Source of the DNA: Phorcus lineatus
Taxonomy: Eukaryota; Mollusca; Gastropoda; Trochida; Trochidae
DNA: 64,000 nt
Direction: 5' to 3'
Assembly (NCBI GenBank): GCA_921293015.1
Contig: OV121088.1
Coordinates: 27,379,645-27,443,644 of the forward strand
Shown here: positions 38,701 through 53,700 of the stretch, in pieces
How positions within the stretch are numbered: position 1 is the first letter of the stretch
Layout: each line of letters begins with the position of its first letter
Position numbers and translations under genes: made by a program
Notes under the pieces: generated by a model
The model's input: the letters and a program-made list of their open reading frames with translations, nothing else
Told to the model about the DNA's origin: nothing
Database searches by the model: none

Positions 38701-41700
38701 ACTGGATAGGGATGGGATATATATTCATAGACAAACTAGATGTGAAAACCATTTGTGGTTACTTTCTAAGAAGGTCTTCAAAAAGATAAAAATGGTATTT
38801 TGAAAGAAATATTTCACAAGACACATTCTATAATTTCATAAGGACTTTATGAAAACGAGATAATCTAATGAATACTAAAATTCATCGAAATGAAAAGCAC
38901 AGGTAAAATAGCTCATGGTCCAAGCTGGTTTACTATTGAATTTCGACTCTCTCTGTTTGAGAAGGGGGCGGGAAGGAAGCAAGCCTCTCTCTGGCATTTT
39001 CACTATCTCGTCAATTTACGCGTACTTTGATGTCGCAGGTGACAAGGGCCTGCTTCTAGGCTGACAAACATTGCTACGTTTCTGTATATGCCATCAATTC
39101 CATTCACTCTGCTTATACCTTTCCCATAAGAAGAGACAAGCCGTATGTAAATAACACTTACTTACATATCACAACAGCTCATCTTCACTGACTCTGGGTT
39201 GACAACAATATTTACTGCTTTTCAGAGTTGTTAAAAATAGATCTTGTCATTTGAATATTCAACAACAAATTTTGAATTTCAAGTATGATAGAGATATTTA
39301 GAGATGTTTTATTGAATTTCATTTTATCAGCATGTTTGATACGAAATTATAGAATTATGACAGGCACTTATCTGCTTTCGGCATTGAATTTTCAGAGTAA
39401 CGTAATAGATCTCTGCTTTTTAATTTTCCATTTGAAATTGATTGTAGACATTGATATTAATACATCATTAGTGGAAAGCATTGTGGGTAATGTCACAGAT
39501 TTGATTGATCTTTATTGACTTGCCCGTAATGAAAGTAACTTAACTCATCATAGGAAAATCAATATTTTGTATATAAATGTCCCCATCACATGTTTACACT
39601 TCATGCAGACATATGTATAATATTCAATTCTGCGCCAGATGTCAGATAATTGGCGTGTATAAACCTAATACATCAGCGTGAAGAAAACAAAAACCTTTTT
39701 ATGAATTTTGAATTAAACGAGGTCACAGGTTGACACTGGTGAAATGCATCCGACATAAACCTGCAACTATTGTCGACTATGTTTGTACATGGGGTAAAAA
39801 TCTGCCAGACCAAATCTGGCCTCAGTTAGCCATATTGTCTTAACAAGAATAACCCGGCATATAATTGAGGCACAACCTGACGTACAATGTAATTCCAAAC
39901 AAATGTACGTCCCTTGGCCAAATACAACGCCCAAACTTTGAATGAAATTGGTGACCTTTTTTCAAATTGCTAACATTTTGCTTGGAAATCTGGATAAAGT
40001 TAAATTTTGTATATATGTATAAAAAAAGATGTTTACTACTTGTAGATTGCATGAGGCAAAAAGGGTGCCTTCGTTACACATTTTCGATTCTTGAATGCAG
40101 AAGAATGCTTGAAAAAAAATTTAAAAAGATAAAGCAGCAGCAAGTAAAACCAAGACATTTATTTATCCAAATTCATTTGAAATTTCAGTCCAATTGAGAC
40201 ATAAATCTAAGAAGTCTTCTCCTTCATGTGACCTGATTAAAACTAGTTGTAGGAGTACTTGATAATCAAATTTGGCTCTAAGGGGTGTTTGATGGAGTGG
40301 TCAGGATCTAAGTGGCTGGTCACTTGTATTGAGTGACCACTCACACACCCCTATGAGTAATGATCTTGTCCAGTTGGCTGTCGGCACATGATGCTCTCCC
40401 TAAAACTATCAATCACTAGACACTAAATTCAAGATGCTGTCTGCCCTTGGGAATGCTCTGCTAGTACTACTAGTCTCACAACTGATTACATCTTGTAATT
40501 TACTTCCTTTAATCAGATTGAGAATGGACTGAATTTCTTCTAATTTGATTTTTTGATCTCGTGAGGGCTGTTCGAAAATTAATTCTATTTGAATAGAATG
40601 TTTGCTTTCGAAGCAGAAAATGACAACAGAATACATTTGGAAATGAACGCATGAAGACACAATGCAGGACTTCAAATTGAAAAGTCTTGACATTTTGCAA
40701 GAATATTGCATATCAAATTGATATTCATAGAAATTTGGTTCTAAAAACATGCGTCTACTAAATTTGAAAATTCCAAACAAAAAATCTTCAGACAGATATT
40801 TCAACTCTCATTGTGTAAAATTTCTGAAAAATGGCCGCTTTCAAAAGATTTACAGCAAGAATAATCAGATAAGACTAATGTTGTCAGAAATAGTTGTTTG
40901 GAAATCAGTTGCAATCTTGCGCTGTTGATTAAAAGCCTGTTCCCTCCAGAAGCTGTTCTGTTAACAATTTGTGCAAGCATTTATCATCCTTAAGCAGTTA
41001 GCCCTGGGAAAACTGTCACATGATGAATCATGTGACCTACACATTTTTCGTAAAAAACTTTCTAACTCTGGTGTTCCTTTCCACTCAGATTTTCTTTTGC
41101 TGCAAAAAAATGTCTCTCATAGGGCTGAAGATTCTCCTGGAACTAAAGAGAGGGATTCACCAAAAGTATCCCATATTGAATGTGAGTAGGGTATTTAGAG
41201 AGTATAGGGTTAGTTGAGATAGAAGGCAGAAGCTTGCAAACAAAGTCTCGACCAATATGATGGGTATCAGGGACTGTTATCCTTTCCCTCACGTTACAAA
41301 AACAGGAACAGTTTTCAAGTCGACATTTTCATTGTGGGATTTTTTGCTATAACCATCTGGTCTGAGAGCTACATGGAAGGTAGACTAGTGTAACTGGAAG
41401 ATGTTGTTTTTGTACTGCTCGGTTTAGTATGTCTGTCCGTCAGTCCACAACTTTGTCTTACTGACAGATGGTCTGGGTATGCAACGGCAGATTTTGTCTA
41501 CAAATGTTTGGCTAATTGGGCTCCTGTATCATGCTGGTTAAAAGTGAAGAACATGTACAACTGTACTGTTTGTCATTCACTTGGGATTATTTTTCACTTT
41601 TCAATTCTTTTGTTCCTGGTGTTTTTGTGCCAAAAACAGCACATCTCATCAAGGACAATTTCCGGCGTTAAAAACCTATTTCAGAATTTAAGTCGAAATT

Positions 41701-44700
41701 TTGAGCAGCAATGCAATCCCTTTGTGAGTGAGAAAGAAAATTGGAATCAGGCAGAGTAACATTCTCCATGCAATTTTGTTTCTAGAAGAGGTAAACTTTT
41801 TACACATGTTCCCCGTCTCTGTAAGGAGGCATTGTATTGTGTTCTTCTGTGGGATGTGGAGGTCCAACAGCTGTGCCTGCTCTGCCTCAAGTGTTACTGT
41901 AGCTACACTCACACACCTTGGATCTTGCTGCATGAAACAATCCTCTGAGGCCGTGGAGCTTAAAAGCATAGAAACATCTATGACGAATTAATAGGCACAA
42001 TTGAAGACCATTGATACCGTCAAAATGTCAAAGAGTGTCGGCTGATGAGAAAGCTTGCAAACAAACGGGGCAGAGGTTGAAGGTGAAACAAGCAACTGTG
42101 ATTTATTCCCCGTCTTTTTATGTGGTTATCTGTGCTCTGTGTAAGACTGGGATTGTTGAACATGCTGTAAGACGCGACTCCCCTTTGGTGCAGCGCTAGC
42201 AGAGATAAATGGTGTGGTTTAGGCGTGATAAGACAATCGAACAGCCTTTACATAAATAACTTTACACAAGATAAAATATTTTGTAAGATACCTATAAATG
42301 TTAAAAACATCACTGTCGCCTCCCTCGAGCTTGGAATCTCGCAGGGAGATACGCTTAGCCCTTTGCTTTTTAGGATTTAATGCATGGGGTTGTAAATTGT
42401 TACTTAGCAAATGTCAACAGTGTCAAATTGTTTTGGTAATTAGTGTTGAAATACTTGTTCTTGTTATGTTAAGTTTTACAAGTGTTGATGCAAAATCTGT
42501 TAATTTTGAATCCTGAAGAGGATGTTATTTTTCAACAACATTTATAATAGATAATCAGGATAAATTATGTCACTGTAAAAGTGTTTGAATTTATTCATGT
42601 GGTTTAGCAAGGAAACACCTACTTAGTTTTGTCATCCCTAACCCTGGGAAACCGGAATACCAGCAGGATACAATAATTCAGAAATGACTCTCTCCACTGT
42701 TTGATTTCATTCTGAAATAAGGAAATTGAAATTTTAAAAAGTGTTTGATTTTACCAAAAAGACATACAGGGACTAGTGTAAATGTATGATCAATGTAAAA
42801 TTTTCATATTTTTCCCTTTTAGATTGAATGTATTATTATTTCAGCTCGCATGCTTTATATCAGTAATCTCAAGTTAATGTCTAAAATAATCATTTTGAAT
42901 GTGGACACATGCATGATCCCAGGGACATTTTTCTGAATAACCCTGCTATGCTTAGCTTGTTAACTTTGGTCATGCAATATGGTCTTTAGTCAAGATAAAA
43001 CACATGAGACACAATATTTATTTCTTGGAGCGTGAATGCAAGGTGATATATTACTTGGGGTTGGGGTTGTATGTTCAGCGACCATAACGTAGACAAAAAT
43101 TATTTGCAAATATTTTGAATTCTCAGTGGCAGACACTGATACATTTTGTCAAGAAACAAACAATGACTCGAGGTGCCAGTATGAAAAATTGCAGGAGAAA
43201 AGTCACTGAATTGATGCAGGTTTAACATGCAATCACACCATAAAGAATTTAAATGTGAAACATTTGGTGTCATGTTCTCAAAATTTGAAGCTGGATTGAA
43301 TAGGATCAGTAAGTATTCATAGATAAAATGAGACAGCTTAATGCCGGGAGTGCCTCTAATCACTTCTGTCACCAGAAGGTCTCTATAAGAGATCATTTAC
43401 AACATCAGTTGTCAGACAATCAGCGTCAAACTTGACCCCTGACCTGCCTATAGTTCTTGTTTAAATGCCAGATGAACTGCTTTTATGATAGCTGAGCAAA
43501 TCATGGCTAATTTGTAACAAATATTACAGGACCTGATTTTCTTTTGTATAATTCTTGAGTTACCTGAGATGACAATGATAAAGAATTGAGGATGCTTTTG
43601 TATGGAATGGTTTTGTCCTCTTTGTGGTGCCACGTCAATTAAATCTTGGCAGTTAACCCCTTTTACATATAATGCACTTCAGGGGTAGGACTCCTGAGCT
43701 GATAAGTTTAATATCAGTTGAACAAAATAAAAATTCAGCTGCTTGATGTTCACCCTTAAATATATACAATATCATACAAGTAAACTCTATTGATTTACCA
43801 CTGCAGGAAATAACAATTTGAAATACATTTGAATTATTCTGGAGAGGATATTTATACCATATATATATTTATATGGTATATATATATATAATTCAAAGAT
43901 AGATGATTTAAGTAAAATCATTAATTTCTGTTCACAGACAACCTGTATGACAATATTTGCAATACCAATGGAGTTTGTAAAACTTTTAAGTAAGTTTCCC
44001 AAAATCGTCAATTCTGATTTCCAGGTCCACCAAAGGTGTCTGTTGATACGTACCAGCGGCACATAGCAAAGCTCGGTAAGAACACGCGCCTCGATTGTCC
44101 CGTAGAAGCAGAACCACTAGCGCTGACCCAGTGGAAGAAAGATGGCCGCAACATCCCCCACGGGGAGTCTAGGTTCAAGGTCACCACGGAAGGACAACTC
44201 CGTATCAAGGAAGTACAGATGGATGATGCCGGAACTTACCTTTGTAAAGCTACCAATGGATTTGGACATATTGTCATCAACTATACCCTTGTTGTTTTAG
44301 GTGAGTAAAAAAATTTTCAAATCCTCAGGGACTTATCTGCTGTTACGTTAGGGTTATTACATCTTTAAGCGACTGTTTGATGTAAATAGCCAATTTGTAA
44401 GGGGAGGAACTTTTTCATTAACAACATAAGTACCAAATGTTCCTTGAATTCTCCATGACAATAGGAAATCGATCGCATTTCAAACAAATATATAAAGTTC
44501 TCGCATGGCTGCCCTCATACTGTTTACGACAACACGACTTGCAATGCCTCCTGGTGTGAGATATATATACTAGCAGCGACCCACACAGGTCATTAGTCTT
44601 CCGCTATCGGAAGGTTGACACAGCTAATTGAATTATTAATTAATGAAGGTTGTTGCTAGGCACGGTAATCTATAGATACAAATTCCACCGGATTTCTCCT

Positions 44701-47700
44701 ATGTTTCAGCGATTATCAATATTTCAGTATTTTCAGATCTACAGTATAGGTCAAAGAGTCAACATATTTATTGTGTATTCTATAGATACCTTTAAGTAGT
44801 GTTGGGATGTTCTTAGTTTTAGTTATTCATGAAAATTTTCTTAATTATTCAAAGTTTACGTTTCATGGAATTCTAGGTAAACACTTTTACTGATTATTCA
44901 GATGCCTTTAATATCTAAATACAGATATATTTACTCCAAGATATGAATAAATAAATAAAGGAAAGCAAAAGTGAGTAAAAACCTAATCTTTTCGGTTAAA
45001 ATAATATTTAATTCTTAAAGATATTGTATTTGAAAATTTGAAAAAAATATATATTTGTGTAGGATTCGACCCGTCCAAAAGCCTTATCATCAGTCTGGCA
45101 CGTTTTGGTGAATTTATTTCATTCTGACTAAACTACACAAATTATGCTGGTTCAGTTGTAGGGTCATTAAAATGTCCGTCGCATAACTCAGGTTTGTGCC
45201 CCTTTTCCCCTAACAATGGTATTAGCATAAGGGTTTTCTGGTACTTTCAAATCCCTTTGAATGAAAAATGCCCGACATCAATGTTACCCTAATCATCACT
45301 AGGCTTGTTGGATCAATGTTTGGTGGTGTTTAGTAGTTCTCGGACCAACAGAGAGACCCAAAGCCCCTTGACAAACTTCAAACTTTTCGTCACACCCCTC
45401 AGGGGCCAAAACAACCCCTTTTCTTACATAACTTGCTCTTAGTAGGACTAAGCCCCAGTCTCTGTTTGGTGGAAACGTGATGTCTTCACAGACAAGCTTG
45501 GTTAGGGAATTATGTGACCCTTGACCCCTTGACTTACAAAGGGACCAACCGACAGAAGAATCTGTAGTAAAAACAGTGATAGCGCCTGCTTTGATGTCGA
45601 GATGCCATTAGTGTAAGCTTATGTAATTTCAACCACAACAGAATTTGGAATATCCCTGTTGACATGCAAATTCTTGTCACCTTGGCTTGTTCAGGGATTA
45701 TGTAGGATCTTGTATTCATAATGTTAATGGACAGTGATAATAAGATTTCAGTGTGGTGTATTGATTTATAGAGACCCAATTACATGCATAAGAATTTATG
45801 TAGGGATTTAAGATAAAACTTGACTGAGTCAACCAGAATAGGTTGGTTATGAAACAAATATTGATTCGATTATTTATGTTAATGTTCATAAATTTCTTGG
45901 TAACAAAGTCATCTTTAGGAATTATGTTTGGTACAAGACAAATCCCTGATTGATAATTTCTTTACTATGAATATTTTAATACAATTAAAAATCAAGTAAT
46001 TTAAGTGAACTATTTGTGATATGTGCATAATTTGATAATGATTTAGGAAAAATGTAAGCAGGTATTCCTAGTATATAAATCCAAAATTTATAGAATGAAA
46101 TACAAAATTGTGATAAAGTAGTTAAAAACAAGTGATAAATTTGATTGGATTCACCTGAATATTCACCTGAACATAAAGGTGAGATACGACTGGAGGATTG
46201 CAGCCCCGTTTATGTTGACCTGTTCTCAATATCTCCCCATTCCAGTCTCAACCGGTCACATAAATCCTCATTTCGGTATCAAAGTCGATATCAAACTCTA
46301 CTCCAAGTCTGATTTATCAAGTTTGACTCGCACATATTTACAAGATTAAGTCCCTCTCGGTCCCATTGTGAACGCCAATCGACTAATTCTTACTAAACAC
46401 TTGCCATTTTAGACTGAATTATATCTGTCAGGGAATGTATATTTATTATCAACCATGTTATCTTTTGTGAGCATGTAAAATAGGACAAGCAAGCGATATT
46501 TTTTGGGATATGTTTTTAGTGTTGACAGTATGATCATGAGTATTGCATTTGAAATTTGAATTTTGTTAAATTGATAAATAAAAACTTTGTATTTATTTTA
46601 TATATTTAAGAGTTTAAATTAGTTTTCTTTTAATTAGTCAATGTTGGTTTTGTTATTTGAAAATCTTTTTTCTTCATCTATGAAATGTCATTAATCGTAT
46701 TTGATTTGATTAATAGATGCTAAATGTTTAAGGTCATGTTTATTCCCTGATTTTGACTCCCAACATTTGATTTTCTTTCTCTCTCCATAAAGCAGTATAA
46801 TGTTATTGTGTCAGCAAAGTAGCATTTAGATTTAGCAACAGAATTTCAATTGTTTTATAACATTTTCCCAGAGAGACATCTGGTTTGAGCTTAAGAAGAT
46901 TTAGATTTATTTTCAGGCAGTACGAGTGGTTAAATTTTTGCCCCGAGATATTTCAATCAACATTTCTTTGAATTAATCCTTCCGTGTTTCTTTCGGCAAT
47001 GCCAAGTTGAAGATAAAAACAGCCTCAGGAAATTAACCATTCAAGGACTAGGAAATTTTGCCTGATTAAATTTCCGATTCTGTAAAAACTTTGCTGGCCG
47101 CGATGAGAAAGCAGACACAGAAACACTGTAATTACAATCCTGCGAAGCTACGATGAAAAAAATCCTTGTGAAATTCAACCACCCTAGCCATAGAGTTTCC
47201 AGAAAACAATGCATCATTTTCTAAATTAAAACTATTTAAAATGTTAGGAGTTTCATACTGACAGTCATAATGATAGCAAAAGCAATTTTCAATGAACTTC
47301 AAGTTTTTTATAAGAACTTGATAAACTTTTTAAAAAAAGGATACTTTTGAAATCAGACTTTGATGGTTGTTAAAAAAAATTTAATTTATAAAGAATGTAA
47401 TGATATGATGTTATTTTTGAGTCAAAACATTATTATTTCATCAGTTTAAAATTGAGTGTTAACATTTCAAATAAATAACTTAAGTTCGTGAAATTTTATG
47501 ACAACAAACTTTTTGAGAAAAAGAAAGGTGTTCACTACATTTTATAGTCTTAATTCATTACAACTTGGAAACCAAAATTAAGATATGTACAATTCTGTCA
47601 ACCAAATTAATTTTGTACTCACGGTACCTTGACACATTAGGAGAGAGACTTGCAAATTACTAAGCCAGATGTATTTCTGGGTGGCCTCCCCCTGGTGACC

Positions 47701-50700
47701 TTGAGAGGGTCTGTCCAAACACCTTGCGTTCTTGGAGGCCCCTGGGTCAGATTATATGACTTAATTGGGCAAAACGTTTTATCATTGGTTTTGATTTCAG
47801 TGAAAACTTTAGTACAGTGGGTTCAAATCTCAAAGGTTGCCTGCACTGGTTTTTTATGGTAAAACAAGATTATGAAAATATTTGGACAGGCTTAAACCAA
47901 GTTTGATTTCTAATGATTCTTTCAGTTCATGTAAAGCATTTTAACAAGGAGGTTTGTTTTGCATCAATTAGTACACATCTGAAAATAAGAAAAAAACACA
48001 AATATTTTTCTTAGCCTTATAACCGGAGTTTCTTGCAGGAGTTTATTAACCACAGGGATTTCTTGGTTTATTCTCTTTGTAAATAGCTTGTGATTCTTTA
48101 TAGCGAGAATTTTAAATTATTTGGTATGATTTATTCAATGAAAATAATACATAAGGAGATATTATTAACTTTTGAGATCATTATATTCAAAAATTCATTG
48201 GTCCTTGACCTTTAGTTGTTGAAGAGGTAACCTACACTTAAAACCTACACCAATTACAATATGGGAAAGTTAGGTCATGTGGGAAAATAATTTTGTAAAG
48301 GCATTGTTGACATCAAAAGGTGTAAAAGAGAACATAATACACAACATTGACTTTGTTGATAGATTGTCAACACCTGTTAAATGTTTTCAAGTATATCAAA
48401 GTAGAAATGTCTTTTTTATTTGAAGAAAGAGCAAGTTTATTTTAGTAAACCTCTAAAAGTCCTCTTCAATATTGTCTTTAGTTTTAATTACACACAGTTC
48501 ATAATATACTGTGTAGCTTTTATTTTTCAATTCTGATGGCGTTGGTTACATTACATTTGAAAATAATACAATTTGATAAGAAATCTCAATTTGTCATACA
48601 CTTCAAATTCTTAATTTTTCAAAATTAATTCAATAGAGTAATTTAACTCATGTTAATTGTATCTATCTCTAAATAGACATATATATGAAATCAATACACT
48701 AACTTAAAGGGTATCCTTTAAAATTATATCCATGAGTTTCCGGATATTCAGTGCCTGGTCACTTTGGTGGGTATCCATTCTCAGTTAACTCCCTTTGTTG
48801 ATAAATTACATCCAGTCATTAGTCTCTCTAAATATCTCAGCACTGAACATTTCAGTAGAAGAATTGGTGCAAATTTACTCCCTAATTTTTTTTATTAAAT
48901 TCTAATGATCAAGGCAGACATTAAAGAAAATGTCATAAAAATATGAATATAAAAAATGAATATACATCATATTCATACTTTAAATACAATCTTAAAATCA
49001 AAATCCTAAATCTTGTAAATAATCAAGCTCATTGGCAAGGATATACAAGAAGCACGTAGATGTCTATTTCAGCATACTAGAAGCATATGCAGAGCATATT
49101 TAGATAGCTTTAACGGCAGGTAAAGTAAACAATCGTATCGTGAGAGTGAGAAAAACATAGCCAGGGAGCTCTAAATCAGTCCACAACTGCTTCTATGGCT
49201 TCCATGTTTGTTTAGGAAGCAATAGGTGTGAAATTTTCAACAATTAACAAACCATCAACAGCCCTTTCAGAACACCGTTTCTTGTATTTTTTTGGCATGT
49301 GATGGACAGTTAAGGTTTTGATAATAATGATATCATATTTTTGACAGACTTTTTAACTTGTTGGTAAATATTTTAATTCTATTAGATATATTTGTAAGAT
49401 TGGGTATTTTAAGTCTTTATTGAAAGATTCTGCAAGATTTTATCAAGTTTTTAGTTCATCAGTGCAAAAATGCTTTTAAGAAATGATTGCTAATTCAGGT
49501 TTTGTACTTTGCTTTGATTTCATCAATTAATTAACAATTGGTTTCAGTCATTTTGATCATTTCACTTAATCCAAATTTAGTGTTTTGGTTTTTCATTTTG
49601 ATATTTAAAAATTCTTTTCTCATTTCATCCACTCTATCCTTTAGGCCAAATTTTTCAGCCTGTTACACATTCCATGCAAGATTGTATAATTTTGTAATCT
49701 ATTTCATCAACACATAGTTGATAATAAGTTTTATTCAACGCTAGAAGGAAGACATTATTATTATTAACACTACATTTTGTCCTGTCATGATATTTTAAGT
49801 TTAGTAACACATTCCACACATAGTTATATCCATCATAGTATTAGAAAAATGAGTTATAGCGATAGTATTGTCCCATCATAGTATTATAAAAGTAACAAGT
49901 TGTAGCGATAGTATTTTCCCCGTCATAGTATTAGATTAGTAACACCTTGTAGCGATAGCATTGTCCTGTCATAACAGTAGTTATGGCAGGTGATGTAGAT
50001 AAAATACCTACCTACCTTCCACCTTGTTATCTATTTATGACACTTTGATTGACACCTGTCAGTGTGTCACTTGTCTTGTACATTTCTCTCTGTACAGTGG
50101 CCCCTCAGGCAACATGGTTTACAGATGATGATAAATACAATCTCTGTATTTAGTTATCGCAGTAAATCATCATTCCTAGATTATAAGAAGTAGAGGTGTT
50201 TTATAATGTGATAATTCATGCTGAAAATGATTTAATGATATTTTTGCACATTTTGGTTGGATAAAATCATCGAACTTGGACTTTTTTCTCAAGCTTATAT
50301 TTCCTCTGGCATAAGCAGTGAATAAGAGGGCCATATAAAAAAACATAACTAATAAATAATCAAATAAATACATTTTTTTCTGGTATTAATCAATATCTTC
50401 AAATTATCATTTTAGCATGTCATATTGACACAGTTTTATGATAAAACCATCAATTTCAACTTAAACAATAAAATTTTTGTTTGCCTTACACAATGAAGAT
50501 AAGAATTATCAGTTGAATTAAAATGATAACAGAGGTATTGTATTGGGTATTGTGTAAGGATTTGACAACGTCCCAGTATACCATCAGGTCGTCAGTGATG
50601 GAAATTCTTCCATGTGATTGGTTAATTTATGTCACATGACCTGATTATCAGCTGTGACAGAGGATCGAGATAGTAGTTATCTTCGAGGACACAGTTTTCA

Positions 50701-53700
50701 TGGGAAAACTTATTGTCCATGCACTATAAAGTCGTATACAATGATAAGTGAGTTATCAAAGGAGCTACTTAGAGATAAAACCGCATGTACTAATCTATTG
50801 TTTTCTTGATATTGAAACACTGACAAATATAGAAGACCTTGAATTCTTTATAATATTAAACATTGTTATCTTTACAAGATAATTTCAGTTGTTTTCATCA
50901 GATATTTTATGAAATATTTATATTTCCAGATTCATTTTTTAAAAAAAAGTTTAATTTTTTTTTTTTTTCAAATATAAGTACTTAAATTTTTCAAAATTCC
51001 ATAATCAGTTGATCACATTTAGGTGTCATCAAAAAGAAAAATTCATCGAATATTTTCAAATAATTGAATAGGCCTTCCTTCCTCCATTCACCTAAATGAC
51101 AAGTTGAATAATAGCTTTACCCATCACTTCTTTGTGAGAACAACAATTCACCCCGGCACATTTCATACACCCTACAGTCATCCAAGCCTGGTTTTATCTC
51201 GCATACTTATTACAAAGATTTACGAGAGCCCTCTCCTAACGTGGCGTCAGTCTCACTAAAGATACAATGTCGAACACAGAATCTTGTGTTGCTTGTACCC
51301 CAAAACACATGGTACGTTATGGTTCATCTTTCGCGCACCGCATGACTCAAATCTGGCCGTATTGGCTCCTTTCTAATCTGTGGCCGGGCTTTTCCTGGCC
51401 TGGCAATTTTGCATCTGGAAAGAGTCAGGCCTGCCGTTATTGTCCCCGGCCCTATAACCAATGAATTGATGACAGTCCTGCTTTCTAGCCCAAACAATAC
51501 AGGACGACCAAAAGTGTCGTCAAGTAAACAGCCTCTTTGCGGCTCTGCTCAGCGATTGGAATACAATGTACTCTCGCTCTGTATGGAAAAGCAATTTTCT
51601 GTCAAATTTATTCCGATGTCATTGAGAGAGCTGTGAATCATGGTCGGTATTGCCGGCTGGTTGAGTGTTGTGTACGTTTTAATACACTCTATCTCCTTTT
51701 ATGATGATATGCTATTCAGATTTGATGTTTGCGAGCTCATTGAAGGTGTTTGATAGTGACAGAGGAATAATCTCGTTTTATGCCTCCACAATTCCTTTCC
51801 TGAAGCCTACATGAGGTATATGATTTCTTTGAATGGATTTATATTGAATACATGCTGCTTTATATCTTGAGTTATTAAAGGCCAGATGTGAAATTGTGAA
51901 CTGAAAGTGATACAGTTCCATAGCAGTTAAGGTTCCTGTGTGAATTATATTGATATTTGATAAATAAACCAATTATATTACATTTATTTTTGGTTTCACA
52001 ACGCTTTTAATTAAACTCTTTCCAATTACTTATTATACTGAACAATTTTATATACATTTCAATGTTAACATATCACCTGCGCTAAAAGATTTTACAAGAT
52101 CTTAAATAAGTGTCCAGCCCTTGATTATTCCTTTAATAAAGATTTGTGATTCTTATAAGTTTGCCACAGAAAGGGTTCAAAGGATGTGAATTCATAATTT
52201 CAGCATGTTCAATATGCATTTTAAAATATCTATTCTTCATAACTGCCCATTTAAGTCTCTGTTGTAAATAACTGACACCGTTTAAGCAAACAAAGGCTCT
52301 TTATGGTGAGAGTTTCAAAAAAAAGGGAGGATAAAGTTAGCTGTAAGGAGAGAAAATCTCTCGCAGATAGATTCTCCTAACGAGATGCTTCATTCAAACC
52401 AGAGGATAAATGTTATTGTTGCAACATTACCCTGCCTTGTAAAACTACACCTAGAAGTGTCTAGCGATCAACTAGCCCACGGTGCTCCCCAATCCACTAC
52501 CCCCTCCCCCCTTTGTCTCTCCCCTCTCCCCCCCCCCTCTCCCCTCCCCCTTTCTCTCTCTCTCCTCTCCTGTCCTCAGACAAGCTCGGTCTTTTACTTT
52601 CACCAAATGCTCTCTCTCTCCCCTCTTACTCCCCCATCCACCACCCCCCACCCCCCTCCCCAAACCACCACATCCCTCCCAACAAAAAAATCTTGTCTCC
52701 CAATGAGCCATCCCTCCCCTTCCCTCTCGACTGCCAATCAAATGTCTCACCTAACCTTTAAAAACTCATTGCCAACATGGATAAAAATCTCTCTGATGAT
52801 GTCACTTCTCCAAATCTTCCAGCTTTGTATTTGGATTTTGCTATTAGGAAATGATGCTGTGTCGTCGTTTTGAATTAAGGAAATTCTCTAATTTGTATGT
52901 TTTTAACAAAATGATGATGACAGCTGGATTTAGTTCTGTCGTTAATGTTTAAATTACTAGTTTTTCATGTAAATTCATTAATGACTGCTTTGAAATATAA
53001 CAAAACAGAAAAAACTTTGTGATGATAAACTTTGCGTTAGAATTAATATTTTTTCCCTGTCATTGTCATTTCAAAATGAAGATACCCATTTTGCCCTTGA
53101 AAATATTCTAAATTTTAAAATACTACCTCATATGAAATTTTAATTAAGAATGACATCACAATTATGATAATAAATCTTGTGAATTTTTCTTAAATTTTAA
53201 AATCTAAACATATAAATATGTCTCCTGTCATTTTCAATTGAGTCTCTCATACTCTGCAATGTTTTGATTGTAAAGTGACTTACCCTCGGCATGAGATAAG
53301 CTCAATTTGTTGTGCCTGTACCTTGTTTATTTAAGTTGGCGCAGCTTGGATATAAGCAGAAGTTCGACATCTGCTTCCACCATCACACTTTCCCCTTCCA
53401 CAACAAACTATTAGTTTGGGAGAATCCCCTTTAGCTGTAATTTTACCTCCTAAATACATTTTCCCCATGCCTACCCCACGTTTATTCAGCTGTGAGCGAA
53501 TATTCAGTTTTATGCGCTTTACAAATACATTTATTGTGAGTAAGTATCTAATAAGTTTTCTACTGTTTGAAAGCTGTTGTACCTTATGTATACATTTATT
53601 GTGTAGTTGTTGTTTTTACTATTATCTTTAGATGAATGTTAAACATCTATTTGTGAAACTGTTTCCATGGTAATGCAAGAAAATATTTTTTGAATAAAAA

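Larger units (their letters stand above)
29760..44024 (+). other. FGFRL1: FGFRL1 intron 1 (14,265 bp)
   Basis: Runs from GTAAGT to CAG between phase 1 exons. It is mostly AT-rich, with the 68-bp array, an interrupted hairpin, the PBX/MEIS pair and a TA microsatellite listed separately. No internal exon is recognised: ORFs of up to 131 codons lack domain signatures. Long first introns in developmental receptor genes often hold enhancers. Confidence 0.85.

Noticed and set aside
40409-40804. 131-codon minus-strand ORF in intron 1
   Set aside because: No domain or conserved motif recognised. AT-rich composition equals that of the intron, and a nested second frame is open too.
52385-52873. 162-codon ORF (+) and overlapping ORFs on both strands
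   Set aside because: They translate the polypyrimidine tract. The products are low-complexity Pro/Ser/Leu or Gly/Arg/Glu runs with no domain.
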